Positions 45,721 to 57,659 of a DNA stretch of 64,000 bases are shown piece after piece; position 1 is the first letter of the stretch, and each line of letters starts with the position of its first letter. This DNA comes from Ulota crispa (lineage: Eukaryota; Streptophyta; Bryopsida; Orthotrichales; Orthotrichaceae). The stretch covers positions 14,883,219-14,947,218 of the forward strand of contig OY987251.1 of NCBI GenBank assembly GCA_963920765.1, given 5' to 3'. The notes beneath the pieces are model-generated. The model saw nothing but the letters and a program-made list of their open reading frames with translations, was not told the origin of the DNA and did not search any database. The translations under genes were made by a program, and so were the position numbers.

Positions 45721-48700
45721 TTGATGAAGAATGTGAAAGAATGAAGTGATAAAACATGGTCCTAATCAATGAGTGCAAGGAAAGTGCATAATAGAATTGT
45801 TAGAAAACAAATTGAACTATGCTCAAAAAGAAAATAGACACTGTTAATATAGGATTGCTATCTTAAATAAAATTCTATTTAAATTAAAATTATGAATTGA
45901 GTCAGAAGGATTAAAATAAGTTGAAAATGATGTAAAATAAGAAAGAAAGCTAAATTTAAAAAATGAACAAGACAATTCTATGAGGTACAAGTTTAGGTAG
46001 TCTACTCATTGTACCAACAGAGGGCAACAAGAATATCCTTGCAATAAGCAAATTTTGCAAGCAACAATCTTATCCCAAAATGTGGTCAATTTAAACATTT
46101 AAACCACAAGTGATTGATTAACTCACTCATGCCAACTTCATTCAAAGCAAAACCTTAGTGTAAACTACTGTGCGCTTGTAACCTTCTTCCCCTATTGGTC
46201 TTTAGCTAAAAGGACTTACTATAAATCACTGTACCCATGTACTCTCTCTTCTATTGGTTCTTTGCTAAAAGGACTTAGTGTAAACCATTTTATACATGTA
46301 CCTTTCTCTCCTTGTTGATACTCAACTAAAAGGACAAATGGATCATTAGAAATTGTAGGGCAATACACTCTCAGCCAATCAAAACAAGTTGCTTCACCAA
46401 ATGCATTCATAAAAATTGAGTAGAAGACGTGATTTGATATATCATTGTTGTCTTTAGTGATGTAGTGCTAAAAGTTGAAGTTTGGGTATTAAAAGCTTGT
46501 GGTTCTAAATGTGATAAGACTTACAAAGGGGACCATGGAGTCATGAACTTGATGTGTTAGGTGTCATTGAATATTGATTATTGTAATTTATCAAAAAAGT
46601 TAATTCAATTTAATAGATTTTGATCAACAATAATTTTTGTTATTTTTATGAAATTCATCTTTTTTCTGAAATAAATTTTTACTAACTAATTTTTTAAAAT
46701 AAAAATCAAACAAATTTGATTTAGTAAGCTTGATATGTTATGAAGCATAATGAAAAGAAGATAGAAAAAATATTGTGAAATTGAATATATAAGATTGGAA
46801 TTAGATATGAGAGTGATGAAAGAGAAAATATGAAGAATTGAACAAATGTGAAGAATTGAACAAATATTGATAAATAAATTTGCAATAAAGATAATGAAGA
46901 ATTTATAGGTGATGCATTCTTATTATTTACAAAAAAAATGGAATGGTGGTTGCCTTGAATCAAGGCAGTTTTAGGCATTTATCTTTGCACTTGTAGAATA
47001 AGTTGTTTATATAAACATGGAGAAAAAGTAAGCCTTAAAATATTTTTGCAATTTCTTACATCCTATAAGTAACTTTTGTTATATGAACTATAGCTAATCT
47101 AGCTTTCTCCAAAAAAAACTTTTTTGAAAATAACGTCTTCGATGTTTTTTTAAGAGGACTATTTTTGGAGTTATGATATTACCACTTTTGCCCAACTTCC
47201 TCCAACTTGTACAAAACTTGGAAATGAAGCACAAATTGACACAACACAAAAGACAAGCAAAGATGGAGCAAAAAGTTGCAATAAAAGAGTAAGATTTCAA
47301 AAATTCAAGAATAGACAAAGAAAAAAAGAGAGATGACAAGTGGCAAATGTGATAAAAAATTCAATCGTATAGGTTAGGAGCAATCAAAAATTTTACATAA
47401 AATATGAACAAATAGTGCTTTAATATAAGGTGACCTTGAAATCTAAGAGAAAAGCCACATGATCATATTGGGAGGCCATATGCGTGAAAATGTTGATTCC
47501 AACGCCCAAGTTTTGATGGCTTTGCCTCCTAATGTAATATGGGCCTTTAGCATTTGCTAATCTTGCTCCAAACCTACTCTCTTTTAGGCAAAACAGCCCC
47601 AAAGCTTTTGTAATCTAAATCAAAATAAAATAAAAAGCTAACAACAATGTTGCATCTCTCTAGGCAAAACTCATGCCCCATTCTCACTAGTCCATTCACG
47701 AGTAGTTCAATCAACCGTGAACATTGTCCTATGTGAGTCACATGGAAAATCATTCTCATTGGCAAGATGCGTCAAAGGAATGTATACGAATAAAAATATA
47801 CAAACAAAAGTTAAAAGTACAAGAAAGTTTCAAAACCCCACCACCAAGAAGGTCCCACATCATTACTACCACCTTTTGAGGTCATACATGAAACTTTCTT
47901 GTTAGTTGCTAGTAATGGGGGAATGTGTCATATGAGAGAATGTGATTTATTGATTCATTCTTAATACGTTTGAGAGACTCATTTCAAAACCACGTTGGTG
48001 GACCCACATCAAGGAAGAAGACAAAAACTTCTCACCCAAAAACTTCTCACCCACACATGTCCAACTGTTCAATGAGAATGGGCCTTCAAGGACGTTTAAG
48101 TTCCCTACAATTACAAACATCAAATTTTGAATTTTTGCATGGGCACTATTCATCCTTGCTTATTTTTTGGGCACCTCTTCACACTTGAAGATCAGTGCCC
48201 AACAATGGCGTTAAATACACACGGCACCTTTTTTGATGGCAATCATTGTAATTCTTGCACCATTGGGGCAATTGCAAAGAATCAAAATTTTGGAAAACCG
48301 TGGGCTTGATGAAGGCTCTATTTTCCAAACCTTGTTCCATTGAATATGCTAAAAGCAACTCCACCTATAAAGGAAAACAACAAGTTGAAGAAACTTTTGG
48401 ATGAAAAGGGAGCAATTAATGTTTCAACATGTCAAAGTATGCCTTTTGACATGGCAAAAAAAATGCAATTTTCTTGTGCATGGTAATTTTGTAGAGTTCT
48501 TCCTTTTCTCTCACAATGGATACACTAAATGATCAATGATAAAGAATCTATATGCTTCTGGAAAAAAATGAGACTTGTTGTTAGTTAAACATTAATTTAC
48601 CAAATTGAACGTGTAAGAAACAAAAGTGATTAACTTAACACTAAAAACAAGAAACACAATCTTTCCCATGATGAAGTGTTTGATGTTGGGTGGAGATGCG
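45721..48700. other. AT-rich spacer
   Basis: No gene is recognisable. The only structure seen is the 60-bp repeat listed at 46146. Confidence 0.5.
46146..46335. repeat. Tandem repeat, about 60-bp unit, three copies
   Basis: The motif CTAAAAGGACTTA followed by TGTAAACCA-like and CATGTACTCTCTC-like sequence recurs at about 60-bp spacing (near 46205, 46265 and 46325). A degraded first copy lies at 46146. Confidence 0.7.
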
Positions 48701-48709
48701 CAAAATACA

Positions 48710-49098
48710 TGGGCGCACTAACTTAGCCTCCTCCACCTCCCTCCCGTACCCCGCAGTCCCCTCCCCCTGGCCGGCCTTTTGCCCCGCTTCAAGTATGTTT
48801 TCCCTCCCTCGGCTTCGGGGTCTAGTCCTCCTGCCTTCTTTCCCGTTGCTGCGCTCCTGTCTTTTTCTCGCCGTGCATCTTGTCTCTTGCTCGTCGCTTT
48901 CTCTCGGCCCTCTCCGCTCCGTTTGCCCTCCTTGCAGCCCTTCTTTCAGTTTCCTCCGTTCCTCCCTGTTCTTGTTCGCATGTGCATGTGCAGCTCTCCT
49001 CCATTCCCCGGCGCACCCTTTCCCTCCCGCCGGACGCGCCTCATTTTCACTTGTGCGATCGGCTCAGCATCCCTCCTTAGACCACCACCAGAGGTGCC
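48710..49098 (+). promoter_or_regulatory. Pyrimidine-rich 5' region of the coiled-coil gene
   Basis: The composition shifts abruptly from AT-rich to C/T-rich at about 48720 (CCTCCTCCACCTCCCTCCC), and the plus strand stays C+T-biased up to the ATG. This looks like a 5' UTR/core promoter with CT-rich initiator elements, common in plants. Open frames here reflect only the absence of purines. Confidence 0.5.
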
Positions 49099-50904
49099 AT
49101 GGGGACGGAGAAGCGGCGCTACCACCGGCAGTCGGAAGGCGACGTCGCCACCCTGACCTCGGGCGTTGAGCCAACAACGCTGCTCTCCCTCTCGCCCCCT
49201 CGCAAGCGCAATGCCAGTTTGGCATGCTCTGCCCCCCCCGCTCGTCCTCCTCACGAGCCCAGTGGGGTTTTGAGAACTACCTTGAGCGATGCTGATGATG
49301 ATGATGCTCGCATTGCCATGAATCGGCAGAACGAATCAGGGTCCGCGTTGCCTATCACCGCTATCGCCATGCAAGGCTTGGACGAGTCGGTTCTTTGGCG
49401 GGGGAACTCCATCGGCGCAGCAGCAATGGCTCCGGACACGACTTTGGCATTGCAGCGCGACGGAGATGCAGACAACAACAATAGCGCCAGGGTTTGGAGT
49501 CTGGAACAAAATCTTCCCAAAGAGGCCTTCCTGCCTCAGTTATTGAGGGCATACAACAGCTTTCACGATAGGTACACCCGCATGAAGGCCAGGAAGGTCG
49601 ACATTGAAGCTCAATTTGAGGAGCAACGTCGTTCTCATGAGAGGTTTCAGCATGTGGCAGATGGATACGTCCGGGACCTGTGTAATGAAAATCAGGAGCT
49701 GAGGAAGGCAGTGGACGATGCTGAAAAGAGGGTAAAATGGCTGGAGTCGCTGCTGTGCCAAAAGGGTGAGTTTAGGGCTTGCAGAGGAAGTAAGGAGGAG
49801 GCATTGCAGAAACCGAGTCGTGAAGCTGACGTTGCCGCGTCGCCAGTGCGTCCGCTTACTCCCACATCAGGCACGACAGCTGCTGGAGGGGCACTCATTC
49901 AAGCAGAGTTGCATTTTCCGACTGAGCATGTTAGACAACAGAGAGGTGAGGAGGTTGCTGAATGTTGTTGTGTGGAAAGCAATGCGCCTTGTGAGAGTGT
50001 GGGTAATCTAGAAGAGCGTCCCCGAGAGATTGAAATGGCCCTGCTAGACAATGAAGGACCCCTGGGGATTGTAGCTACTCAAGAGAGTGGAGGACTCCAA
50101 ATGTTAGCAGCCCATGACGTCGTTGGAGCTCGAGAGTCTGTACCGACGCACGGTGACGTGGAGCCCAGTCGCTTGGAGGGAGAAAACCACCTTGCAAGCC
50201 CTCAGACCTCCGTACGTGAGATAAGCTTAGTTGCTACGGATCAAGTCCGGAGAAGTTTGGTCGCAGAGCCTCTTCTAGGAAACTCACCCGAGAATACTCG
50301 CTGTCCGGAGAGTTCAGCACCTGGAGATTTCGACAAGGTGGTTGTCGCTTGTTCTGAATCCGTCATCCCTTGCCATCCGAATGAAGCTGGGTTCCAGAAT
50401 CTGCTGTGCCAACATGCTGAGCTCCAGGATTTGCACCAGAAGGAAGCTGCAGTTTTGCTGTGCCAACATGCTGAGCTCCAGGATTTGCATCAGAAGGTCG
50501 TTGCAGGTTTTCTGTCAGAAGTAGAGATCCTACAGAAGGTTCTTGGCCATCTTATTGACATGACTGTGGTGTCTGATAAGGTTGGCAGAATGCGAAGGGA
50601 TAGACCTGTATTGATTTTCTTGCATCCCAAGACTGGTTTTAGGTTTAGGCTTGAGATTCTTGAAGAGCACGAGGTACCATTAGATGTTGCCAAGGTCCTC
50701 GAGCTTTCTTACAAGAATTTGTCATTGGGTACGTTGATTGGAGTAGCCCCGTGGTGGATGAAGGAAGAGATTGCATTTACAGTTGATCAACTGGTTAACT
50801 TCCTGAGAAAGTTTCAGGAGACGGTCACAGGGATCCCTTACAATCAAAGACCCGTTATAGATTTCGTCTCGAACTCTGAGGTACAAGTAGATGTTGCCGT
50901 GTAA
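49099..50904 (+). CDS. Plant coiled-coil protein, possibly DUF7806 family
   Basis: A single uninterrupted frame encodes 601 residues, and the ATG sits in a favourable context (GCCATGGGG). Residues 1-135 are low complexity. Residues 140-222 form a coiled coil (LRAYNSFHDRYTRMKARKVD... to ENQELRKAVDDAEKRV). A long acidic, variable middle follows. A 17-18-residue block (LLCQHAELQDLHQK) is duplicated at about 433-468. A folded-looking C-terminal domain occupies about 500-590 (LIFLHPKTGFRFRLEILEE, ... WWMKEEIAFTVDQLVNFLRK). The N-terminal YxxxxDRYTxxKxxK motif plus a C-terminal GFxF domain recalls plant proteins annotated DUF7806, whose function I do not know. The family name is from memory. Confidence 0.75.
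   Translation: MGTEKRRYHRQSEGDVATLTSGVEPTTLLSLSPPRKRNASLACSAPPARPPHEPSGVLRTTLSDADDDDARIAMNRQNESGSALPITAIAMQGLDESVLWRGNSIGAAAMAPDTTLALQRDGDADNNNSARVWSLEQNLPKEAFLPQLLRAYNSFHDRYTRMKARKVDIEAQFEEQRRSHERFQHVADGYVRDLCNENQELRKAVDDAEKRVKWLESLLCQKGEFRACRGSKEEALQKPSREADVAASPVRPLTPTSGTTAAGGALIQAELHFPTEHVRQQRGEEVAECCCVESNAPCESVGNLEERPREIEMALLDNEGPLGIVATQESGGLQMLAAHDVVGARESVPTHGDVEPSRLEGENHLASPQTSVREISLVATDQVRRSLVAEPLLGNSPENTRCPESSAPGDFDKVVVACSESVIPCHPNEAGFQNLLCQHAELQDLHQKEAAVLLCQHAELQDLHQKVVAGFLSEVEILQKVLGHLIDMTVVSDKVGRMRRDRPVLIFLHPKTGFRFRLEILEEHEVPLDVAKVLELSYKNLSLGTLIGVAPWWMKEEIAFTVDQLVNFLRKFQETVTGIPYNQRPVIDFVSNSEVQVDVAV
50403..50510 (+). repeat. 54-bp in-frame tandem duplication
   Basis: Two nearly identical 54-bp units encode LLCQHAELQDLHQK plus four variable residues within the coiled-coil gene. 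Their near identity at the DNA level suggests a recent duplication. Confidence 0.9.
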
Positions 50905-51470
50905 GAAATTTTCGTTTAGGTACATTAGTTCATTTTAGCGTCATGGTGGAGGAGAGAAGGACTTCAATCCTCTGTTCATCGACAGATGAGATTCATGTGG
51001 CGGTCCCAGGCCAATCATACAGAACGATCACTCGTCACTAGCACAAGCCGCAAGCAGTTGTTGTAGATATTCCAGCGCTTCCAAATTATCTTTAGTTCAT
51101 TGACAAATTCAATCTTTTCATATCTCGTTCACATCAGTATTTGTATGTTTTGCTATGAATCTCTTCGTACCTAAGTCAGACTATTGAATCAAGATCTGCA
51201 TATGCCTCATGTGCCAGTCACATTGTTTTTTTCTTCGATGAGGCGCTCTTTCTAGAGTGGACATCTTTGTGGAGAATGTTCTTCCTGAGGGAATCATGCT
51301 TGGAACATCTGGGATTGAGAAGGAATCTACTCGTCATTTGCAATCCCACTAAATAGGCACACGTTCTGGCTGCTTACCCGCCTGCTGCTTTACTTCCCAT
51401 CAAGAGGGTGAAAAGGACCATCTCCAAGGAATACTGGGCCATAGTTGCACAGCCTGTTTCACTCAAAGCA
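50905..51470. other. Convergent 3' ends of two genes
   Basis: The coiled-coil gene (plus) and DSE1 (minus) converge here. The interval presumably contains both 3' UTRs. No other feature is seen. Confidence 0.5.
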
Positions 51471-54400
51471 CTACGAAGCCTCATGTGAGGGCGGGTACAA
51501 GGACCACAAGGCCACGGTTGAGTCCTTCGACCCTGAGGCTAACCATCTGCAGTCTTCTGAGAACACTACTCCATTCACCTGATTCACACGTAATCCACCC
51601 TCACAGAAAATTAGATTTAGAAGATACTTGAGGTGTAGCTCGTTAGATTTGTAGAATAAACAGACAAAAGAATACGAATGCATTGCGCCCCAGTCCAACG
51701 CACAACATGCATATCATATCATTTTACCAAAGGTGAAGGGACATACGATCTCTTTGTGGTACTTGAGAATTGCCAAAGGTTTACGACGTCGGTAGTCATA
51801 AATGCGAACCCTGTTTGTTGAGCACGTAATACCAATCAGTCGTAAGCTACATTGAAGGTGGTGCAGCATACACGCGAGGCTTTACTTCTCATCCATAGCA
51901 TGCACCATTTCGCAACATGAGGCTATCAAAACAATACGTCATTTCCCAAGTCCCCCTACTTCATGAATCAGGAGTGGCGTACCGGTAGTCCCAACCAGCA
52001 GTAGCAGCAATTTTATCATCTCCTCGTAGTGCAATATCACCTATTCCTGCTTGTCCTTCGAATTTTTTCTTTGAAGTGCACACATTCTGCGTGCCAGCGT
52101 GGCATTCAAGGCGTGAGAAAATGACGACAACGACATTCATACGCCTAATCAGAACTAGGACAGGAGCAGGTCTTTGTCAGTTAGCCACACTTGTTTCATG
52201 CCAATTTTCATTTTGCATCTCAGATTTCATGGGTCGTGCGAAAATAGTGGAGATTTACCTCAGTGTGACTCAAAGAAAAGAAAGTAAGTTGCCCATCTGC
52301 TGAACCTGAGATGCCTCCATCTTCTAGGCCATTCAGGACAAGGCTGAGAACTGCCCTCAAAACCAAGAACAGGGCATTAAAGTTAGTAGTAAACCCCAGG
52401 GTGTTCGCCAAAAGTGCAAAACTCTTTTTCAAAAACACACGAGCTTTTATCCTCTGCACCAAGCTTTACACATACAGAGAGCTAAGCAAACCTGTACAGC
52501 AACACCGCATAGAGACTAGCAAGTAACATGCAACGACACCTTGAAACATCACGTGAAAATTGCTTTTCTCATGAACGACGAAGCTCTGTTGGCGCGGATC
52601 AAACTCACTAAATCCCTACAGGCATTCGCGAAGGCATATAGTAGGTTGTTGTCTCAGCAAAATCTGGCACCAAAGAAACATGAAGTACGTGGGTCACAGA
52701 CGACTGCAGATGGAACAGCTCTTGGTCTTCTACTGAAAACTAGCATGACGCACCTGGTTCCTTATGTTGCTTAGATTGAAGCAAGGGAGCCGATGCATGC
52801 CGAGTGTCCCACATGAACATGCTGCCATCTTCGTATCTGCAACAGCTGGTTAGGCATCAGAACAGACGATTGTCACAGGGGTATGGCATAAATTCAAGTC
52901 GATATCTACATTCAGGTTCCAATCTGTACAGTAATGGAGTAGGCGAGAGACAGAATACTGGGTGTGATGGGTACTGACCCGGCAACAACGGTACACCGAT
53001 CACATCCCTTAGACTGAAAAGTCACTTGCAATGACATGCACATACCTGCACTTACAGACCAGGTCATTGATCATGCATAATTCCTGCCTACGTGTTGCAA
53101 TTCTATAAGCTCAGCATAACATTGAGTTCCCCGGGATTCAAGAGCAAGGTAATGGCATGCTCGTATTACGAGTACATGCATGACTTTATGTAACTCTACC
53201 ATATGAAGTAAAATGTAATCAATCTCTAAGGAATTCCTTATTGATAGTGTTCTTGATTTGAGTGAAATTATAGACATCTCTTGGAATAAGGCTGAGGCCC
53301 AGTCACGTTGCGGCTAAAACAAAAGTCGAATACAAGTCTCACCTACAGATGAGTCACTGGGTGACAAGATCTGCACGATCTGACCAGAAGCGATGTCCCA
53401 AATCTCCACCTACACCCCCAGTTTACGATCATGAATATATAAAAAGGTCCAATATTTCCTACTGGTGAATATTGAAGTCGCTAAATCTTGCAAAATGAGG
53501 CCAACGAAATATTTGCAGACGTACTTTTGAAGTATCTTTTCCAGCCGTGGCCATGAGAACTTGGCCTATCCCTCCACTCTCAACCTCTGCTTGATTGCAG
53601 AAAATCTCCTCAAGGTAAATACCATACGCAAATATGTAAACCACAGTTGACGGCAAGAAACAATGTAAAACAGCTATCCTGCTGTATAGTGGGGGACAAA
53701 TGTCTTCGGTCAAGTCGCGACTTCGGATGGATTAAGAGTGACCGAAGACAGTTGTCCCCCCACTGTACATACTACTCAATAACTGCCACTTCACCTCACA
53801 TGAAAGAGACGAAACGGTGCTTACGTATGAAGCTCCCAACAAATCAAATGTAAGAAAAAGCTTCGGTATAAGAGCTAGCAGGTTGACTGAAGAAGCATTT
53901 GATCACCAAGCAAAGCAAGAAAAACACGAAGAGTCTAGTTTCACAAGTAGCACTTTCTGGATTCTAATTATAACCACACACAAATAAATCTAAATGACCA
54001 GGCCTGGAACGAGTTCTTACCACGAGGCTCATTACTTGCAGCAGCATGCCTTGCGACTGCAAGTTTGCAAAAGTGATAAGAGCCGGACTTCATAGTCAAG
54101 ATCGGTTGTCTACACGTTCAACCAATAAATTTTTTTAAACCACCAATTTACAGCTCCTGAAATGATATCACTTCACTAAACAAGTCCAAAACATGCACCG
54201 TCACAAACAGCATAACCAACATCGCCTCTCAAGTTTTCATTGTGTCTGTCGGAGTAAGAATCATGAACACACATAGAAGATCCACCAACGTTTGCAAATG
54301 AACAAAGAAAGAAAAAGATATCACTTGGTGCACCTTGACAAGCTTGAGTCTGTCAGCTGCCAGCACTTCACGGTGCCATCTCGGCCCTGGCTGCGTTCCA

Positions 54401-55491
54401 CACGCAAGAGCAAACAGGATGTAGAGAATTACAAATCTCATGGACTACCATCATCAGTGTTTGCCATGGGGCTTCAAGGTGGATTTTGACAGGCACATAT
54501 ATACCCTAAGAAAACAAACAATCCAAAGTTATTACTTTCATCTGGAGACCGTAATCCTCATTACGTTTGTACCTTAAGATTTTGTTGTCTAGTGCTGAGC
54601 TGACACCAAGGCCCAGGACGCCAGCAGATGGGGTATGCACTCTGAAATTTCATAACGACGAAAGAGTTAGAAGAGCTGCCGTAATCGTCGAAAAGGTAAT
54701 TGCAAGTCCTTAAGCAAAAAGCTTGATATTAAATGGATAAGATTGCTAAGATCTCCGCTGAGTTCGCCACGGTTCTGTCTCAGCATGCACCGGGTAATTG
54801 TGAAGATTTCTAATGAGGCCGCGCAGCTAGGTACGTCGACTAAAAATATGATCCGTTGGGTGTACTTATTATTCCATTCCAAATCCGACGTACGAGAGTA
54901 TGTCTAACTCGAAAACGAAAGTTCACAGTTGCCGCGACAGCCAAGACATCGACAAACAAAGAAACACCGAAGGCCATAGAAGTGGACCTCGACGAAAACA
55001 CGGGTCGGTATTTCGCGAGATCCCATATCTTCAATTCTCCATCAGCGTCACTGCATCCATCCTCACTTGGAAGAGTTACTAATTCAAACACAAAAAGAAC
55101 GAAGTGCCTCCTCATGCTCTATATCCATGAATGATACTTCTTGTTTGACACACACCGAGAATTACATACTCTTTTGACAACTCTGAAATTAGGGCTCTGG
55201 TTGATCGCCCCTCGAAACCCTAAGAGAGCCAGCATCAGAAATAGAGGAGAAATCAGGAGAGCACGGAATCGTCAATAGTTGAGTGAGTCTGGAAAATGAA
55301 AGGCAACCAATCAGGGCGTGCGGGCGGGAAAACCCCACTTCCCCAGAGCAATTGCGTAAGGGAAGCACAAACCCAGAGAGTAGAGTGGAAGAGGGCGCGT
55401 GAAAAGCCACAGCGTTGACAGCAGCTCGATGCGCGCGGAGAACAGCCAAAGGGTCAGGCGCCGCGCCTTTGGAGGAGGTCGCGAACGCCAT
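51471..55491 (-). CDS. DSE1: WD40 protein DSE1/TANMEI (ASTRA-associated protein 1/GNB1L-like)
   Basis: Thirteen exons join in phase to 347 residues: 55491-55373, 55050-54988, 54641-54573, 54390-54334, 54109-54021, 53586-53525, 53409-53343, 53045-52979, 52836-52754, 52350-52259, 52086-51983, 51810-51747, 51578-51471. All introns are GT-AG. WD repeats run through the protein: PDPLAVLRAHRAAVNAVAFH, GDADGELKIWDLAKY, SQGRDGTVKCWQL, SGSYHFCKLAVA, VEIWDIASGQIVQILSP, GYEDGSMFMWDTR, SGSADGQLTFFSLSHTE, AATAGWDYRVRIYDYR and LASGSKDSTVALWSLYPP. In Arabidopsis this gene (TAN/EMB2757) is needed for embryo development and affects plasmodesmal exclusion size. Animal GNB1L acts with the TTT/ASTRA PIKK chaperone system. 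The start is the first ATG (55491); the frame runs further upstream only from GTG. Confidence 0.94.
53687..53765. mobile_element. 79-bp MITE in an intron of DSE1
   Basis: Inverted ends AGTGGGGGACAAATGTCTTC and complement, of about 28 bp, are set between TA at 53685-53686 and 53766-53767. It lies in the intron between exons 5 and 6. The right end complements to CAGTGGGGGGACAACTGTC, a pogo-like start. Only about 20 bp separate the arms. Confidence 0.75.
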
Positions 55492-56195
55492 GCAATCGGA
55501 CGCCACCCAACAAGCTTGCTTTGCCACCTAAGTAACGCGACCAGCTCGCTCCACTCGGACCCGTCAAGTGCATCACTCAATTCTTCGACTTACGCTGCGC
55601 TTGAGATTGCTACGTTCGAGCCAGTCTGACAGCATCCCGATTTTACACCAGGCACCTGCCTACCCAGCCTCGGTCGATCGTACAAATCAGTCGCAAGTGG
55701 GAACTAAGCTTAGAGCATAGTAAACTGATTGTGATTCCGTCGTGCTGAACGAATGTCGACGCAACCCCACCATGCCCAAAAGGCATTTCCATGAACGAAT
55801 GTCGACGCAACCCCACCATGCCCAGAAGGCATTTCCATGAACGAATGTCGACAAATCACGCACCCTAGCTCACAAATTTAAAGACTGTAGCTTGATTGCC
55901 AGTGAGGCCAATTACGGTTTACTAAAATGCCGCCGTCAGTAACCCATTCTTACATGCACGCTTCCAGCTTTAGCATCACCAGTTCATCCCGCAATTCCCC
56001 TTCCGATTCACACAAACTCACACAGCAGGGTTTGAAAATCATTCCATTGAATTTCGACATTGAGAACTGGAAATTGGGTATGGTCTCGCATGATCTCTGT
56101 TACGAGCAACCCTCTCATCATCGTGCAAAATATTCCCATTTCTTTATCACCAACCATCCATCTTTAGACTCTATACATACGTTATTTTTGACCTA
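55492..56195. other. DSE1 promoter region and spacer
   Basis: The moderately GC-rich sequence upstream of the DSE1 ATG probably holds its promoter. It also holds the 46-bp repeat below and an open frame at 55927-56196 with no recognisable motif. Confidence 0.4.
55747..55852. repeat. 46-bp tandem repeat, 2.3 copies, upstream of DSE1
   Basis: The unit GAACGAATGTCGACGCAACC... CATTTCCAT is repeated with one base change and then a partial third copy, about 255 bp upstream of the DSE1 start codon. Confidence 0.9.
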
Positions 56196-56203
56196 AATAT
56201 TTA

Positions 56204-56598
56204 GGAATCACTAAAGCCACACCCTAAATTGCTGACGGGACACATTGGTGAGCATGAAATTTGACCATTTGGTGTTATTTTTGATTTAATCAAGTGGTCC
56301 ATTATTCATTTAATCATAGTATTACCACCTTTTTGAAAGAAAACATGATAAATACAAATTTTTGTTGCAATATTATTGCACTAATCCTAATTTTTGATGT
56401 ATTTTTGCTTTAAGTAACTCAAAAAGTCCTATATTTTTTGTTTCAAATTTAAACACATTAATTTTTTTAATATAGCCTTAGAATGATAAAGGTGAAACAA
56501 ATTTTTTGATTCAATAAAAAAATTAGCATTAGAAATCACATTTCATGCTCATAAGGGGTGTCCTATTAGCAATTTAGGATGTCACTGTAGTAAATCCC
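56204..56598. mobile_element. MITE with 8-bp duplication (hAT/Mutator-like), copy 2
   Basis: 395 bp, homologous end to end with 45321-45712 and flanked by AATATTTA and AACATTTA (7 of 8). Its inverted ends are more eroded than in copy 1. No coding capacity. Confidence 0.75.
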
Positions 56599-56920
56599 AA
56601 CATTTATAGTATAATTGTCAGTCATTTATTCAACTTCCAGTAAGTGTACAATTTCATTCTTTGTAATATAACCTACCAAGTTGCTACTTGCAACCTGGTA
56701 AGGTAACCTTCTCCATACCTGAACAGTCTCCAAAGGCGACCCTTTACTTTTGAGGTGTTCGCCACTCATTCTTAACCCAAAGTGGAGCAATGAATGCCAC
56801 TTGCACAAGCAAATCTTGCCACATGTCAACTTAGGAGCTAGTTTGGGAGGGTTGGGATGCGACTGTCAAGTACATGTATAGAAACATATCCAAATAGTTT
56901 TTGAAAAAATAGACGTTGTA

Positions 56921-57659
56921 GGGTGATTGCAAGAATGACCTGTCTTGCTTTTTGTCCCCTTGTTGCACAACATGTGGTTTTAGGGGTGTATCTTTTGCTT
57001 ACTAACTTCTTTTCACATGAAAATTTAGAAGATGGTTCACATTGAAGTTACAAACCTACTATATTTTTTTGGATTTTAAAAAAGGCATTCACTAATTTTA
57101 AATGGACTCCAATGGCATGTCTACCTTGGCTGTTTTGTGGGTTATCAATACTACATTGAGGCAAAAAAAAAAGAATTTAGGACCATAAATTTGGGAAGTA
57201 GTTCATTATTCATCATTACATGTATTTGTTGAGGGGTTTTAAGAAAACGTAAATTATATGCCCTCCACTTTCCCTCAAAGTGGGCATCCATTGGATAGGC
57301 ATTAGGGTTTGGAAACAAACATCCTTGAAAAAGTGTTTGCATCAGTTGATGCCCCTCACAATGGACCAAAATGCGTTTTTTGTTTTAGTTTTTTGAAATT
57401 TTTTACTATTTTTTAAAAAGCAAAAAGGAAATTGTCTTTTTGTTGGTGATTTTTGTCCCTCTATTTTTGTGCTTAACTTTTAGAGTAAAATTTTTCTAGG
57501 TCTGAATTTTCACAAGTATGCTAGTTTAAGTGCTTTCCAAATTTTCCAACTTTTATTTTATGTTTGAAAGTTTTATTTCAAAAGCTCATAGTACTACCTA
57601 GTACTGCCAATTTTAAAAGTGTTTGACACAAAATTAGCAGGTCATTCTTGCAACTACCC
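56921..57659. mobile_element. Unclassified MITE-like element
   Basis: About 740 bp with inverted ends GGGTGATTGCAAGAATGACC and the complement of GGGTAGTTGCAAGAATGACC. TGTA precedes the left end (56917-56920) and follows the right end (57660-57663). The duplication is too short to assign a superfamily. No open frame. Confidence 0.6.

Noticed and set aside
48690-49169. Long overlapping frames in the C/T-rich region
   Set aside because: Few stops occur because the plus strand lacks purines. No motif is visible, and the coding start at 49099 fits better.
55927-56196. 89-residue frame MPPSVTHSYMHASSF...
   Set aside because: No similarity I recognise; it runs into the target site of a MITE. Likely chance.
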